From assembly GCF_002902945.1 (NCBI RefSeq), contig NZ_CP026101.1:744001-808000 (forward strand): a stretch of 64,000 nucleotides of DNA, read 5' to 3'. Below the pieces are notes generated by a model, which was given only the letters and a program-made list of their open reading frames with translations, was not told the DNA's origin and made no database searches. This DNA comes from Paraburkholderia caribensis (GTDB lineage: Bacteria > Pseudomonadota > Gammaproteobacteria > Burkholderiales > Burkholderiaceae). The translations under genes were made by a program, and so were the position numbers. Shown here piece after piece: positions 34,898 to 43,517 of the stretch. Each line of letters starts with the position of its first letter. The first letter of the stretch is position 1.

Positions 34898-34949
34898 TTA
34901 TAGTTTTGACATTCTATAGTGTTGACGATCTATAAAACCCTGCTAGAAT
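34898..34949 (+). promoter_or_regulatory. promoter region built of a 16-bp repeat
   Basis: TTATAGTTTTGACATT, CTATAGTGTTGACGAT and then CTATAAAAC: two full units and part of a third, each carrying TATA and TTGAC. The second TTGACG (34922-34927) is 16 nt from TAGAAT (34944-34949). The first TTGACA (34906-34911) is 17-18 nt from the CTATAA at 34929-34935. Overlapping tandem promoters are likely. Confidence 0.6.
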
Positions 34950-35064
34950 CCGGACACATTGGTTGCAGGGAATTGATAGTTTTTACCACCGTCCCCCGGT
35001 CCTTCAGACGCTACGCGTCGCTCTTACCGCCCCTGCTCGGTATTGACGGTCAAATGTAGTCTCC

Positions 35065-35090
35065 ACCAGCGCATATCGACGCTGGTTTTT
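35065..35090 (+). terminator. intrinsic terminator or attenuator upstream of the transglycosylase gene
   Basis: Stem ACCAGCG / CGCTGGT with an 8-base loop and T5, about 200 nt before the gene and about 135 nt after the presumed transcription start. It would make a short RNA or a gated leader. Confidence 0.65.
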
Positions 35091-35292
35091 CGCGTGGGAG
35101 CCATCGTGTGCGTGCCTTTTCGGCATGCAGGCGGCCCTTTTTAAGGTTTTGGCTCCCCAACGGTACTTTTTGCCGTTTTCCCGACGTCGTTGTCGCCTTA
35201 ACCAGAGCAGGCGGCGTCTTGGCTCTTTCGAACAGTAGTCCAGCCGGTCTTTTTTTCGGTGTTCGCGAAAGCCAGCAACATGGGAGATCTGA

Positions 35293-36501
35293 ATGAACGC
35301 CTGGTTATCGTGGCGTCCCAACGAGCGGATCGCGCAAGTCATGCGCGGCGCGCTGCGTCAAGGGACGCGTGTAAGTCATCATCTTTTCAGCGTGGTTGGC
35401 GGGTTTGCAGTCCTGTTCGCGCTCACGCTGTGGCTGATGCCGAGCTGGCGCCTGACGCTGGCAACGCGGCTGATGCCCTTCATTACGGCCGCCGTGCAGG
35501 CTGGCCCCGCCCGTCTGCTGCAGGGCAACCCGCTGCCGTCGTTTGCGCCGCAACAGCGCGGCAACGCGGCGCCGCAAGACGATACGCTGTCGAGCTCGTC
35601 CATCTCGTCGAGCCCGGCGGACAACCCCAACACGGCGGCTGCCGCCGCTGACGCCGGCTACAACGTCGCCAGCGACAACAGCAGCTTCACGGCGCCGTCC
35701 GGTACGGGCGTGAGCACCGGGCTTTCTTCGGCTGCGCTCAACGGCCTCGACCCGCGCACGCTGCCCAGCGTCGGCACGATCGCTTCGATGATTCCGTCGC
35801 AACGCGTGTCGCCTGACGCCCGCGACGACCGCGTGCTGGTTTCCACCCGCGAGCAGGACCTCGTCGCGACCTTCATCGCGCGGCGCTATCGCGTCGCTCA
35901 GGAGCCCGTCAGCGAACTCGTGAAGGCTGCATTCGACACCGGCCGCGAAGTCGGCCTCGATCCGCTGCTGCTGCTCGCCGTGATGGCGATCGAGTCGGGC
36001 TTCAACCCGTACGCGGAAAGCGGCGTGGGCGCAAAGGGCCTCATGCAGGTGATGTCCACGGTTCACTCGGACAAGTTCCGCTACTTCGGCGGCCAGAGCG
36101 CGGCGCTCGAACCGCTCGCGAACATCAAGGTCGGCGCGATCGTGCTAAAGGATTGCATCGCGCGTGGCGGCTCGCTGCCGGGCGGTCTGCGCCTGTACGT
36201 CGGCTCGACGTCCCAGGACGACGGCGGTTACGGCGCGAAGGTGATGGCCGAGCGCACGCGCTTGCGCGATATCGCGCGTGGCCGCAAGGTGCCGATCAAC
36301 TCTCCGCAGGCTCCGTCGACGGTGACGGCTTCGACCTCGTCGCCGGCAGCCGCCGCGTCGAACGGTGCGAACAAGCGCGTGCAGATGACGCTCGACGGCC
36401 ACCCGTTGAGCGCCGCAACGCCCGTGACGGGCGCGGAACAAGATGACGCAAGCGCGAATGCGGCGAAGCACGCGGCGCAGCAGCCTGAACTGGGCGCCTG
36501 A
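35293..36501 (+). CDS. lytic transglycosylase (SLT domain), membrane-anchored
   Basis: 402 residues. A signal-anchor helix at about 34-52 is followed by a long Ser/Ala/Asn-rich linker and then an SLT domain (about 205-330) with the catalytic glutamate at E234 (VMAIESGFNPYAESGVGAKGLMQVM in two parts). The C-terminal tail is low-complexity. It should cleave the glycan strands of peptidoglycan in the periplasm. ATG with GGGAGAT about 7 nt upstream. Its long leader carries a terminator-like hairpin. Confidence 0.88.
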   Translation: MNAWLSWRPNERIAQVMRGALRQGTRVSHHLFSVVGGFAVLFALTLWLMPSWRLTLATRLMPFITAAVQAGPARLLQGNPLPSFAPQQRGNAAPQDDTLSSSSISSSPADNPNTAAAAADAGYNVASDNSSFTAPSGTGVSTGLSSAALNGLDPRTLPSVGTIASMIPSQRVSPDARDDRVLVSTREQDLVATFIARRYRVAQEPVSELVKAAFDTGREVGLDPLLLLAVMAIESGFNPYAESGVGAKGLMQVMSTVHSDKFRYFGGQSAALEPLANIKVGAIVLKDCIARGGSLPGGLRLYVGSTSQDDGGYGAKVMAERTRLRDIARGRKVPINSPQAPSTVTASTSSPAAAASNGANKRVQMTLDGHPLSAATPVTGAEQDDASANAAKHAAQQPELGA

Positions 36502-36531
36502 TCGAGTTCGAACACGCTGGTTGCATAAGAG

Positions 36532-36557
36532 AAAAGGGCACCTTCGGGTGCCCTTTT
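36532..36557 (+). terminator. intrinsic terminator after the transglycosylase gene
   Basis: AAAAGGGCACC, loop TTCG, GGTGCCCTTTTT: a stable tetraloop hairpin. Confidence 0.9.
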
Positions 36558-36627
36558 TGTTCGATGGCGAGTTTTCTTACGCCTTGAGGCTAGTTTTCAG
36601 CGGTGCGCGGGCACCGCCGCCGCGCAC

Positions 36628-37821
36628 TTACCCGCCGAACAGCTTCCGCAGATGCTCCACAGCCTCTTCGAGTTTCGAATACGCCGTCGCATATGACAGC
36701 CGGATATACTCGCGCGGCTGATACGAACCGAAGTCCATGCCTGGCACGAGCACGATACCCGCGTCGTGCAGCATCGCGCTCGTCAGCGCGGCGCTGTCCC
36801 CGGCGGCGGGATGCGCGACGCTGCGGCAGTCCGCATAGACATAGAAGGCGCCGTCCGGCATGACGGGCACCGTGAAGCCCAGCGATTCGAGCGCGGGCGC
36901 GATGAAATCCCGGCGGCGCTTGAACTCCAGCCGGCGCGTTTCGTAGATCGCGAGCGTATCCGGCTCGAAGCAGGCGAGCGCCGCGTGCTGCGCAAGCGCC
37001 GACGCGCAGATGAACAGATTCTGCGCGAGCTTCTCGAATGCGCCGACGAGCGCGGGCGGCACCACGAGCCAGCCCAGCCGCCAACCCGTCATGTTGAAGT
37101 ACTTCGAAAAGCTGTTGACGGTGACGACATCCTCGCCGAACGACAGCGCCGACACGGGCGGCGCGTCATAACTCAAGCCCTGATAAATCTCGTCGACGAT
37201 CGTGAAGCCGCCGCGCGCGCGGACCGCTTCGACGATGCGCTTCAGCTCTGCCGGCTCGATCGACGTGCCCGTCGGATTCGACGGCGAGGCGAGCAGCACG
37301 CCGCGCGTGCGCGCGTTCCACAGGCGCTCGACGTCATCGGCCGTCAACTGGAAGCGCTCGGCCGGGCCGCTTGGCACCAGCACAGGCTTGCCCTCGGCGG
37401 CGGCGACGAAATGGCGGTTGCACGGATAGCTCGGGTCGGGCATCAGCACTTCGTCGTCGCGGTCGACGAGCGCCGCGCACGCCAGCAACAGCGCCGCCGA
37501 AGCCCCTGCCGTCACGACGATTCGGGCGGGATCGATGTCCAGACCATACGCGTACTTGTAATGACCGGCGATCGCCTCGCGCAGCGGGTGAATGCCGAGT
37601 GCGCTCGTGTACTGCGTGACGCCGCTGCGCAGCGCCCGCGTCGCGGCTTCGATCACGGGTTCCGGCGCGGTGAAATCGGGCTCGCCGATGCCCATATGGA
37701 TGATGTCGCGCCCGGCGCGCTCCAGCAGTGCCGCTTGCTTCGCCAGCTCCATCACATAGAACGGCTGGATGGCGTCGACGCGGGCGGCCAGTTTCACGAG
37801 AGGTTCGGTCACGCTGTTCAT
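36628..37821 (-). CDS. pyridoxal-phosphate-dependent aminotransferase (class I)
   Basis: 397 residues from ATG 37821. DIIHMGIGEPDF at the start, VTAGASAALLLAC, ASPSNPTGTS, the aspartate and tyrosine in IVDEIYQGL, Schiff-base lysine in NSFSKYFNMTGWRLGW, and the carboxylate Arg in YIRLSYATA. It belongs to the AspC-like Ib group; substrate uncertain. The frame extends to an ATG at 37866. A terminator-type hairpin separates it from nusB upstream. Confidence 0.9.
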   Translation of the reverse strand: MNSVTEPLVKLAARVDAIQPFYVMELAKQAALLERAGRDIIHMGIGEPDFTAPEPVIEAATRALRSGVTQYTSALGIHPLREAIAGHYKYAYGLDIDPARIVVTAGASAALLLACAALVDRDDEVLMPDPSYPCNRHFVAAAEGKPVLVPSGPAERFQLTADDVERLWNARTRGVLLASPSNPTGTSIEPAELKRIVEAVRARGGFTIVDEIYQGLSYDAPPVSALSFGEDVVTVNSFSKYFNMTGWRLGWLVVPPALVGAFEKLAQNLFICASALAQHAALACFEPDTLAIYETRRLEFKRRRDFIAPALESLGFTVPVMPDGAFYVYADCRSVAHPAAGDSAALTSAMLHDAGIVLVPGMDFGSYQPREYIRLSYATAYSKLEEAVEHLRKLFGG

Positions 37822-37863
37822 TCGATGAGTCCAGTTCAATACAAAAGCGCGCGCAAAGCGGCG

Positions 37864-37902
37864 CAAAAAACAAAGGCGGGCCCGCGTAACGCCGGACCCG
37901 CC
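37864..37902 (-). terminator. intrinsic terminator after nusB
   Basis: On the minus strand a GGCGGGTCCG/GCGGGCCCGCC-type stem followed by TTTGTTTTTT. It probably ends the rib-nusB transcript before the aminotransferase gene. Confidence 0.8.
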
Positions 37903-37945
37903 TGCATCGCCAACATCTGAAGCCAGCTACGCGCGTTGGGCGCGC

Positions 37946-38383
37946 TTACTGCTTGCGGCCGGCCGCCTGCGTTTCCGCCTCGCGGAGTTTCACCGACAGC
38001 TTGTCGAGCACGCCATTCACGTACTTGTAGCCGTCGGAGCCGCCGAAGGTCTTCGCGAGTTCGACTGCCTCGTTGATGACGACGCGATACGGAATGTCGA
38101 CGTGATTCTTCAGCTCGTACGCGGCCACCAGCAGCACGGCGCGCTCGACGGGCGACAGCTGGTCGATCGGGCGGTCGAGGCAGGGCGTGAGGTCCGCGGA
38201 CAAGGCTTCTGAATCGCGGATCACGCCATGCAGGATCGCGTCCAGATGTTCGTGGTCGGCCTTGTCGTAACCTTGGGCACCGCGCAACTGCGCGTCGATT
38301 TCACCTGCCGGCGAACCCGACAGCAGCCACTGATAAAGCCCCTGCGTGGCCAGTTCGCGGGAGCGTCGGCGTGCGCTCTTCAT
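37946..38383 (-). CDS. nusB: transcription antitermination factor NusB
   Basis: 145 residues, all-helical. RRRSRELATQGLYQWLLSG at the N-terminus binds boxA RNA with NusE/S10; the VERAVLLVAAYELKNHVDIPYRVVINEAVELAKTFGG core is standard. Needed for rRNA operon antitermination. Its ATG overlaps the ribH stop by 4 nt (ATGA), so it is translationally coupled. Confidence 0.97.
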   Translation of the reverse strand: MKSARRRSRELATQGLYQWLLSGSPAGEIDAQLRGAQGYDKADHEHLDAILHGVIRDSEALSADLTPCLDRPIDQLSPVERAVLLVAAYELKNHVDIPYRVVINEAVELAKTFGGSDGYKYVNGVLDKLSVKLREAETQAAGRKQ

Positions 38384-38898
38384 GCCCGTTCCTCTTCGTC
38401 GTCTTCGTCTTCGTCTTCCTCGTCGTCGCCGCCGTCCAGCTGTTCGAGCGCGACCGCGAGGTTTGCCATTTCGACAGCGGTGCGCGCCGCGTCACGACCC
38501 TTTTCGGTCATGCGGGCGACCGCCTGCTCGTCGCTTTCCGTCGTCAGCACGGCGTTTGCGATAGGCGTGCCGAAGTCGAGCGCAATGCGCGAAATGCCCG
38601 CGCCGCTTTCGTTCGACACGAGTTCGAAGTGATACGTCTCGCCGCGGATGACCGCGCCGAGCGCGATCAGCGCGTCGAACTGACCGCTTTCAGCGAGCTT
38701 TTGCAGCGCGAGCGGGATTTCCAGCGCGCCCGGCACGGTGACGAGCAGCACGTCTTCACCCGTCACGCCGAGGCGTTCGAGTTCTTCGATGCATGCGTCT
38801 GCGAGGCCGTTGCAGACGGGTTCGTTAAAGCGCGACTGGACGATGCCGATGCGCAGACCGTCGCCGTCGAGATTCGGTTGATATTGTCCGATTTCCAT
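38380..38898 (-). CDS. ribH: 6,7-dimethyl-8-ribityllumazine synthase
   Basis: 172 residues. VQSRFNEPVCNGLADACIEEL, VPGALEIPLALQKL and LGAVIRGETYHFELVS cover the substrate site, including the catalytic His. Condenses the RibB and RibD/RibG-derived products to lumazine. The last ~20 residues are almost purely acidic (EEDEDEDDEEER), beyond the ordinary fold, likely a flexible surface tail of the icosahedral shell. Confidence 0.97.
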   Translation of the reverse strand: MEIGQYQPNLDGDGLRIGIVQSRFNEPVCNGLADACIEELERLGVTGEDVLLVTVPGALEIPLALQKLAESGQFDALIALGAVIRGETYHFELVSNESGAGISRIALDFGTPIANAVLTTESDEQAVARMTEKGRDAARTAVEMANLAVALEQLDGGDDEEDEDEDDEEERA

Positions 38899-38976
38899 GT
38901 GAGATCCGTAGTGTGTTGGTTGAGCGCAGATACGCGGGAACTGGGCGAAAACTGGTCGTGAAAGCAGTTGATGCGT

Positions 38977-40113
38977 TCAGCAGTTTTGCGGCTTTTCGGC
39001 CGCGCTGCCCGGCATCGGCACGAAGCCGGTGACTTCGAGCCCATAGCCGGACATGCTGCCCAGCTTGCGAGGGTTCGACAGCACCTGCATCTTGCCGACA
39101 CCGAGTTCGCGCAAAATCTGCGCGCCGATGCCATACGTCTTGAAGTCCACCGGGCGGCGCTTGAGCGCCTCGGCCCGGCTCTTTTCGTCGAATGCCTTGA
39201 ACACGTCGATCATGTGTTCCTTCGAGTCGCCGCAGTTCAGCAGCACGATCACACCATGATCGCGCGCGGCGATTTCCTTCATGGCGGCGTCGAGCGTCCA
39301 AGAGTGCGTGGACGTGCCGACTTCCAGCAGATCCAGCACCGAGAGCGGCTCGTGCACGCGCACCATGGTTTCGCGGTCCGGCGTGGGCGTGCCGCGCACC
39401 AGCGCCATGTGCGGCTGGCCGCTCGGCTGGTCCAGATACATCACTGCGCGGAACGGCCCGTGCACGGTTTGCATGGTGCGTTCGCAGACGCGTTCGACGA
39501 TCGATTCCGTGCGGCTGCGATAGTGGATCAGGTCGGCGATCGTGCCGATCTTCAGGCCGTGTTCTTCGGCGAACGTCAGCAGGTCGGGCAGGCGCGCCAT
39601 CGTGCCGTCGTCCTTGATGATTTCGCAGATCACGGCAGCGGGCGTGAGGCCCGCGAGCGCCGTGAAATCGCATCCGGCCTCGGTGTGGCCCGCCCGCACC
39701 AGCACGCCGCCCGGCTGCGCCATGATCGGGAACACGTGGCCCGGCTGGACGATGTCTTCGGTGCGCGCGTTTGCCGCAACGGCCGTGGCGATGGTATGCG
39801 CGCGGTCCGCCGCCGAAATGCCCGTGGTGACGCCTTCTGCAGCCTCGATGCTGACGGTGAACGCCGTGCCGTACTGCGTGCCGTTGCGGTGCGTCATCAG
39901 CGGCAGGTTGAGCAGCCTGCAGCGTTCCTGCGTGAGCGTCAGACAGATCAGGCCGCGGCCGTAACGCGCCATGAAGTTGATCGCTTCCGGCGTGATGAAT
40001 TCCGCTGCGATGACGAGGTCGCCCTCGTTTTCGCGATCTTCTTCGTCGACAAGAATCACCATCCGGCCCGCTTTGAGCTCGGCGATGATTTCAAGGGTGG
40101 AGGCGAGGGTCAT
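38977..40113 (-). CDS. ribB: 3,4-dihydroxy-2-butanone 4-phosphate synthase with degenerate GTP-cyclohydrolase-II-like domain
   Basis: 378 residues. The N-terminal ~205 residues are a complete DHBP synthase (DEEDRENEGDL, then RAGHTEAGCDFTALAG). The C-terminal half aligns with GTP cyclohydrolase II but the zinc-ligand cysteine region is replaced: the VRVHEPLSVLDLLE to THSWTLDAAMKEI stretch has no cysteine. It is therefore probably a RibBX-type protein, active only as DHBP synthase, with a separate RibA needed elsewhere in the genome. Often annotated ribBA. Confidence 0.9.
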   Translation of the reverse strand: MTLASTLEIIAELKAGRMVILVDEEDRENEGDLVIAAEFITPEAINFMARYGRGLICLTLTQERCRLLNLPLMTHRNGTQYGTAFTVSIEAAEGVTTGISAADRAHTIATAVAANARTEDIVQPGHVFPIMAQPGGVLVRAGHTEAGCDFTALAGLTPAAVICEIIKDDGTMARLPDLLTFAEEHGLKIGTIADLIHYRSRTESIVERVCERTMQTVHGPFRAVMYLDQPSGQPHMALVRGTPTPDRETMVRVHEPLSVLDLLEVGTSTHSWTLDAAMKEIAARDHGVIVLLNCGDSKEHMIDVFKAFDEKSRAEALKRRPVDFKTYGIGAQILRELGVGKMQVLSNPRKLGSMSGYGLEVTGFVPMPGSAAEKPQNC

Positions 40114-40227
40114 GTTGGCGAGAAGTTTGGGAAAGCGCGTATTTTACGCCACGCCGCCCCGCAAGTCGCCCGTCCGAACGGCATATGCCGTCCGGACGAA
40201 TGTTCAGCCGCGAAGAGTGGCGCGAGA

Positions 40228-40842
40228 CTACTTCGGTGCGTTGAGCATCCGCTCCACGTACCGCGCGATCAGGTCGATCTCCAGATTGACCCTCGTCCCT
40301 TCCTTCAAGGCCTTGAGCGTGGTCACTTCAACCGTATGCGGAATCAGATTGATCGAAAATTCACAGCCGTCGTCGCGGTCCGTCACCGAGTTCACGGTGA
40401 GGCTCACGCCGTTCACGGTGATCGAGCCTTTGTACGCGAGGTACTTGCCGATCTCGCGCGGCGCCAGCACGCGCAGTTCGTGCGATTCGCCCACGCGCGC
40501 GAAGCGCGTCACCGTGCCGAGCCCGTCCACATGGCCCGAGACGATATGGCCGCCAAGACGATCGTGCGAGCGCAGCGCCTTTTCGAGGTTCACTTCGCCC
40601 GTGTCGCCGAGGCCCACCGTGCGGTTCAGGCTTTCGCGTGACACGTCGACGTCGAAAGAAGCCGGCGTTTTGTCGATCACGGTCATGCACGCGCCCTGGA
40701 TTGCGATGCTGTCGCCCAGTTGCACGTCGTCGAGATCGAGGCCGCCCGCTTCGACGGTCAGGCGGACGCCTGCGTCCGGTTCGTTGCCGAGCGGCTTGAT
40801 CGCTGCAATGCGGCCGACAGCCGCGACGATTCCCGTAAACAT
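40228..40842 (-). CDS. ribE: riboflavin synthase, alpha chain
   Basis: 204 residues with two tandem lumazine-binding barrels (MFTGIVAAVGRIAAI first; GGHIVSGHVDGLGTV opening the second). Dismutates two lumazines to riboflavin. Minus strand, between ribD (24 nt upstream) and ribB (114 nt downstream). No FMN riboswitch sequence is seen in these gaps. Confidence 0.96.
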   Translation of the reverse strand: MFTGIVAAVGRIAAIKPLGNEPDAGVRLTVEAGGLDLDDVQLGDSIAIQGACMTVIDKTPASFDVDVSRESLNRTVGLGDTGEVNLEKALRSHDRLGGHIVSGHVDGLGTVTRFARVGESHELRVLAPREIGKYLAYKGSITVNGVSLTVNSVTDRDDGCEFSINLIPHTVEVTTLKALKEGTRVNLEIDLIARYVERMLNAPK

Positions 40843-40866
40843 CGTGTCGTGTCCTCTATCTATCGG

Positions 40867-41988
40867 TCAGTGCGCAGGCGGCGTCGGCAGCAGGCGCGCG
40901 AGAATCCGCACGTCACTGCCAATCCGGTCCACGGCATGAAATTCGAGTTGCGTGCGCACATCCAGCGAGCCGGGCGCGGCGAGATTGAACATGCTCATCG
41001 ATTCGTTGCCGAGCAGGCTTGGCGCGAGATAAACCAGCAACTCGTCGACGCAGCCTTCGCGCAACAGCGAGCCGTTCAGCTTGTAGCCGGCTTCGACATG
41101 CAGTTCGTTGACCTCGCGCTTCGCGAGCTCTTCGAGCATGCGCGGCAGATCGACCTTGCCGTTCTCGTTCGCGAGCGGCACGATCTCGGCGCCGCGGTCG
41201 TGCAGCACGGCGGCGCGCTCTTCGAGCAGGGGCGTGAGCGTGCTGCAGAAAATCAGCGTCGGCGCGCCGGCCAGAATCTGCGCTTCGGGCGGCACTTCCA
41301 GCTGGCTGTCGATCAACACGCGGTGCGGCTGGCGGGGTGTATCGACGGCGCGCACGGTCATGCGCGGATTGTCTTCCTTCACGGTGCCGATGCCCGTCAG
41401 GATCGCCGACGCGCGGGCGCGCCACGCATGCCCGTCGTTGCGCGCCGCTTCGCCCGTGATCCACTGGCTTTCGCCCGACGGCAAACCCGTGCGGCCATCC
41501 AGCGACGCTGCCACCTTCATCCGCACCCACGGCCTGCCGCGCATCATCCGCGAGACGAAACCGATGTTCAGTTCGCGCGCTTCCGTTTCGAGCAGGCCGC
41601 AGCGCACTTCGATACCTGCTTCGCGCAGCATCGTCAGGCCGCGTCCCGACACGCGCGGGTTCGGATCTTCCATCGCGGCGACCACGCGCGCGACCTTCGC
41701 CTCGATCAGCGCGTTCGCGCACGGCGGCGTGCGGCCGAAGTGGCTGCACGGCTCGAGCGTCACGTAGGCGGTCGCGCCGCGCGTATCGTTGCCGCGGCTG
41801 CGCGCGTCCTTGAGCGCCTGGATTTCCGCGTGATCGTGCCCGGCAGGCTGCGTGTAGCCTTCGCCGATCACCTCGCCATTCTTCACCAGCACGCAACCGA
41901 CGCGCGGATTCGGGTCGGTCGTGTACAGGCCGCGCCAGGCGAGGGCCAGCGCGCGTTCCATGTGGACGAAATCGTTCTGCGAAAACAT
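40867..41988 (-). CDS. ribD: bifunctional diaminohydroxyphosphoribosylaminopyrimidine deaminase / reductase
   Basis: 373 residues. Deaminase domain with zinc ligands in GHDHAEIQAL and LEPCSHFGRTPPCANAL; reductase domain from about residue 145 (RPWVRMKVAASLDGRTGLPSGE) to the end. Catalyses the second and third steps from GTP to riboflavin. hemL lies 39 nt upstream on the same strand. Confidence 0.97.
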   Translation of the reverse strand: MFSQNDFVHMERALALAWRGLYTTDPNPRVGCVLVKNGEVIGEGYTQPAGHDHAEIQALKDARSRGNDTRGATAYVTLEPCSHFGRTPPCANALIEAKVARVVAAMEDPNPRVSGRGLTMLREAGIEVRCGLLETEARELNIGFVSRMMRGRPWVRMKVAASLDGRTGLPSGESQWITGEAARNDGHAWRARASAILTGIGTVKEDNPRMTVRAVDTPRQPHRVLIDSQLEVPPEAQILAGAPTLIFCSTLTPLLEERAAVLHDRGAEIVPLANENGKVDLPRMLEELAKREVNELHVEAGYKLNGSLLREGCVDELLVYLAPSLLGNESMSMFNLAAPGSLDVRTQLEFHAVDRIGSDVRILARLLPTPPAH

Positions 41989-42027
41989 CGGCTTCGGGTT
42001 ATCCGTTCAGTATTTCGTCGTAGTGGT

Positions 42028-43308
42028 TCAGGCGAGCGACTTGAATGCGCCGCGCGCGGCTTCGATGGTGGCGTCGACGATCGCGTCGTCATGCGCGCTC
42101 GACACAAAGCCTGCTTCATACGCCGACGGCGCGAAGTAGACGCCCGCATCCAGCATCTTGTGGAAGAACGTGTTGAAGCGCGGCACGTCGCAGCGCGAGA
42201 TTTCCGCGAAGCTGCCCGGCACCGATTCCGAGAAATACAGGCCGAACATGCCGCCTACGGAATCCGCCGCGAACGGCACCTTGGCTTCGCGCGCGGCTTG
42301 CGTGAGACCTTGAACGAGGCGGGTGGTCTGGCGCGACAGCGCGTCGTAGAAGCCCGGCGCCTGGATCAGTTGCAGCGTCTTGAGGCCAGCAGCGACGGCG
42401 ATGGGGTTGCCCGACAGCGTGCCCGCCTGATACACGCCGCCCAGCGGCGCGAGATGGGCCATGATGTCGCGCCGTCCGCCGAAGGCCGCCGCCGGCATGC
42501 CGCCGCCGATCACCTTGCCGAGGCAGGTGAGGTCCGGCGTGATGCCATACAGTTCTTGCGCGCCGCCCAGCGCGACGCGGAAACCGCACATGACTTCGTC
42601 GAAGATCAGCACTGCGCCGTATTCGGTGCACAGGCGCCGCAGCGCGCCGAGGAACTCCGGCGTCGCGCGCACGAGGTTCATGTTGCCCGCCACCGGCTCG
42701 ACGATCACGGAAGCGATCTCGTTGCCGAATGCCTTGAACGCTTCTTCGAGCGCGGCGACGTTGTTGTATTCGAGCACGGTGGTGTGCTTCGCGATATCGA
42801 CGGGCACGCCCGCCGAGGTCGGGTTGCCGAACGTCAGCAAGCCGGAGCCAGCCTTCACGAGCAGGCTGTCCGCGTGGCCGTGATAGCAGCCTTCGAACTT
42901 GACGATGCGGCTGCGGTTCGTGAAGCCACGCGCAAGGCGCAGCGCGCTCATGGTCGCTTCCGTGCCGCTCGACACCATCCGCACCTGTTCCATCGAAGGC
43001 ACCAGCTTGCAGATTTCCTCGGCTATCTCGATCTCGGCTTCAGTCGGCGCGCCGAACGAGAAGCCGTTCACCAGCACGCGCTGCACGGCTTCCAGCACCT
43101 CGGGATGCACGTGGCCGACGATCATCGGTCCCCAGGAGCCGATGTAGTCGATATAGCGCTTGCCCTCGGCGTCCCAGAAGTACGCGCCTTGCGCGCGCTC
43201 GATGAAACGCGGCGTGCCGCCGACCGAACGGAAGGCGCGCACGGGCGAGTTGACGCCGCCCGGAATGGTTTTCTGGGCGCGGTCGAAGAGTTCTTGATTG
43301 CTGGACAT
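42028..43308 (-). CDS. hemL: glutamate-1-semialdehyde 2,1-aminomutase
   Basis: 426 residues from ATG 43308. PGGVNSPVRAF, SSGTEATMSALRLARGFT, the aspartate in LIFDEVMCGFR, and the PLP lysine in LTCLGKVIGGGMPAAAFGG are all present. Makes 5-aminolevulinate by the C5 route of haem synthesis. A longer frame upstream lacks family similarity. It probably leads the hemL-ribD-ribE-ribB-ribH-nusB run, all on the minus strand with gaps of at most about 115 nt. Confidence 0.97.
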   Translation of the reverse strand: MSSNQELFDRAQKTIPGGVNSPVRAFRSVGGTPRFIERAQGAYFWDAEGKRYIDYIGSWGPMIVGHVHPEVLEAVQRVLVNGFSFGAPTEAEIEIAEEICKLVPSMEQVRMVSSGTEATMSALRLARGFTNRSRIVKFEGCYHGHADSLLVKAGSGLLTFGNPTSAGVPVDIAKHTTVLEYNNVAALEEAFKAFGNEIASVIVEPVAGNMNLVRATPEFLGALRRLCTEYGAVLIFDEVMCGFRVALGGAQELYGITPDLTCLGKVIGGGMPAAAFGGRRDIMAHLAPLGGVYQAGTLSGNPIAVAAGLKTLQLIQAPGFYDALSRQTTRLVQGLTQAAREAKVPFAADSVGGMFGLYFSESVPGSFAEISRCDVPRFNTFFHKMLDAGVYFAPSAYEAGFVSSAHDDAIVDATIEAARGAFKSLA

Positions 43309-43517
43309 GAGCGTTGGACCTGCTTGGGTTGGGCTCGCGCGTCGGGCGGCTATGACGGGCGCGAATGCGGTACAAGGGCGATATCGATGCGGTGCAAAGG
43401 CTTGCCGCGAAGCGCGCAGCATTCGCGCGAGCCTGGGAATGACCTCACGAAATTGTACCGGAGTCGTGTGCGGTCAGCCGCGAGCCGTGCCGTGCGGCGA
43501 CGCGCCGGGTATTGCGC

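Larger units (their letters stand above)
34679..35292. other. long intergenic region between ubiD and a transglycosylase gene
   Basis: 614 bases, with a markedly AT-rich core at 34870-34960. It contains a 16-bp-periodic promoter region (34898-34949), a terminator-like hairpin (35065-35090) and a short palindrome TTGACGGTCAA (35043-35053), and further T-rich hairpin-like sequence to 35260. No credible protein gene. Confidence 0.6.

Noticed and set aside
38899..43517. FMN riboswitch near the riboflavin genes
   Set aside because: I looked in every gap of the hemL-rib-nusB run and found no RFN-like conserved blocks.
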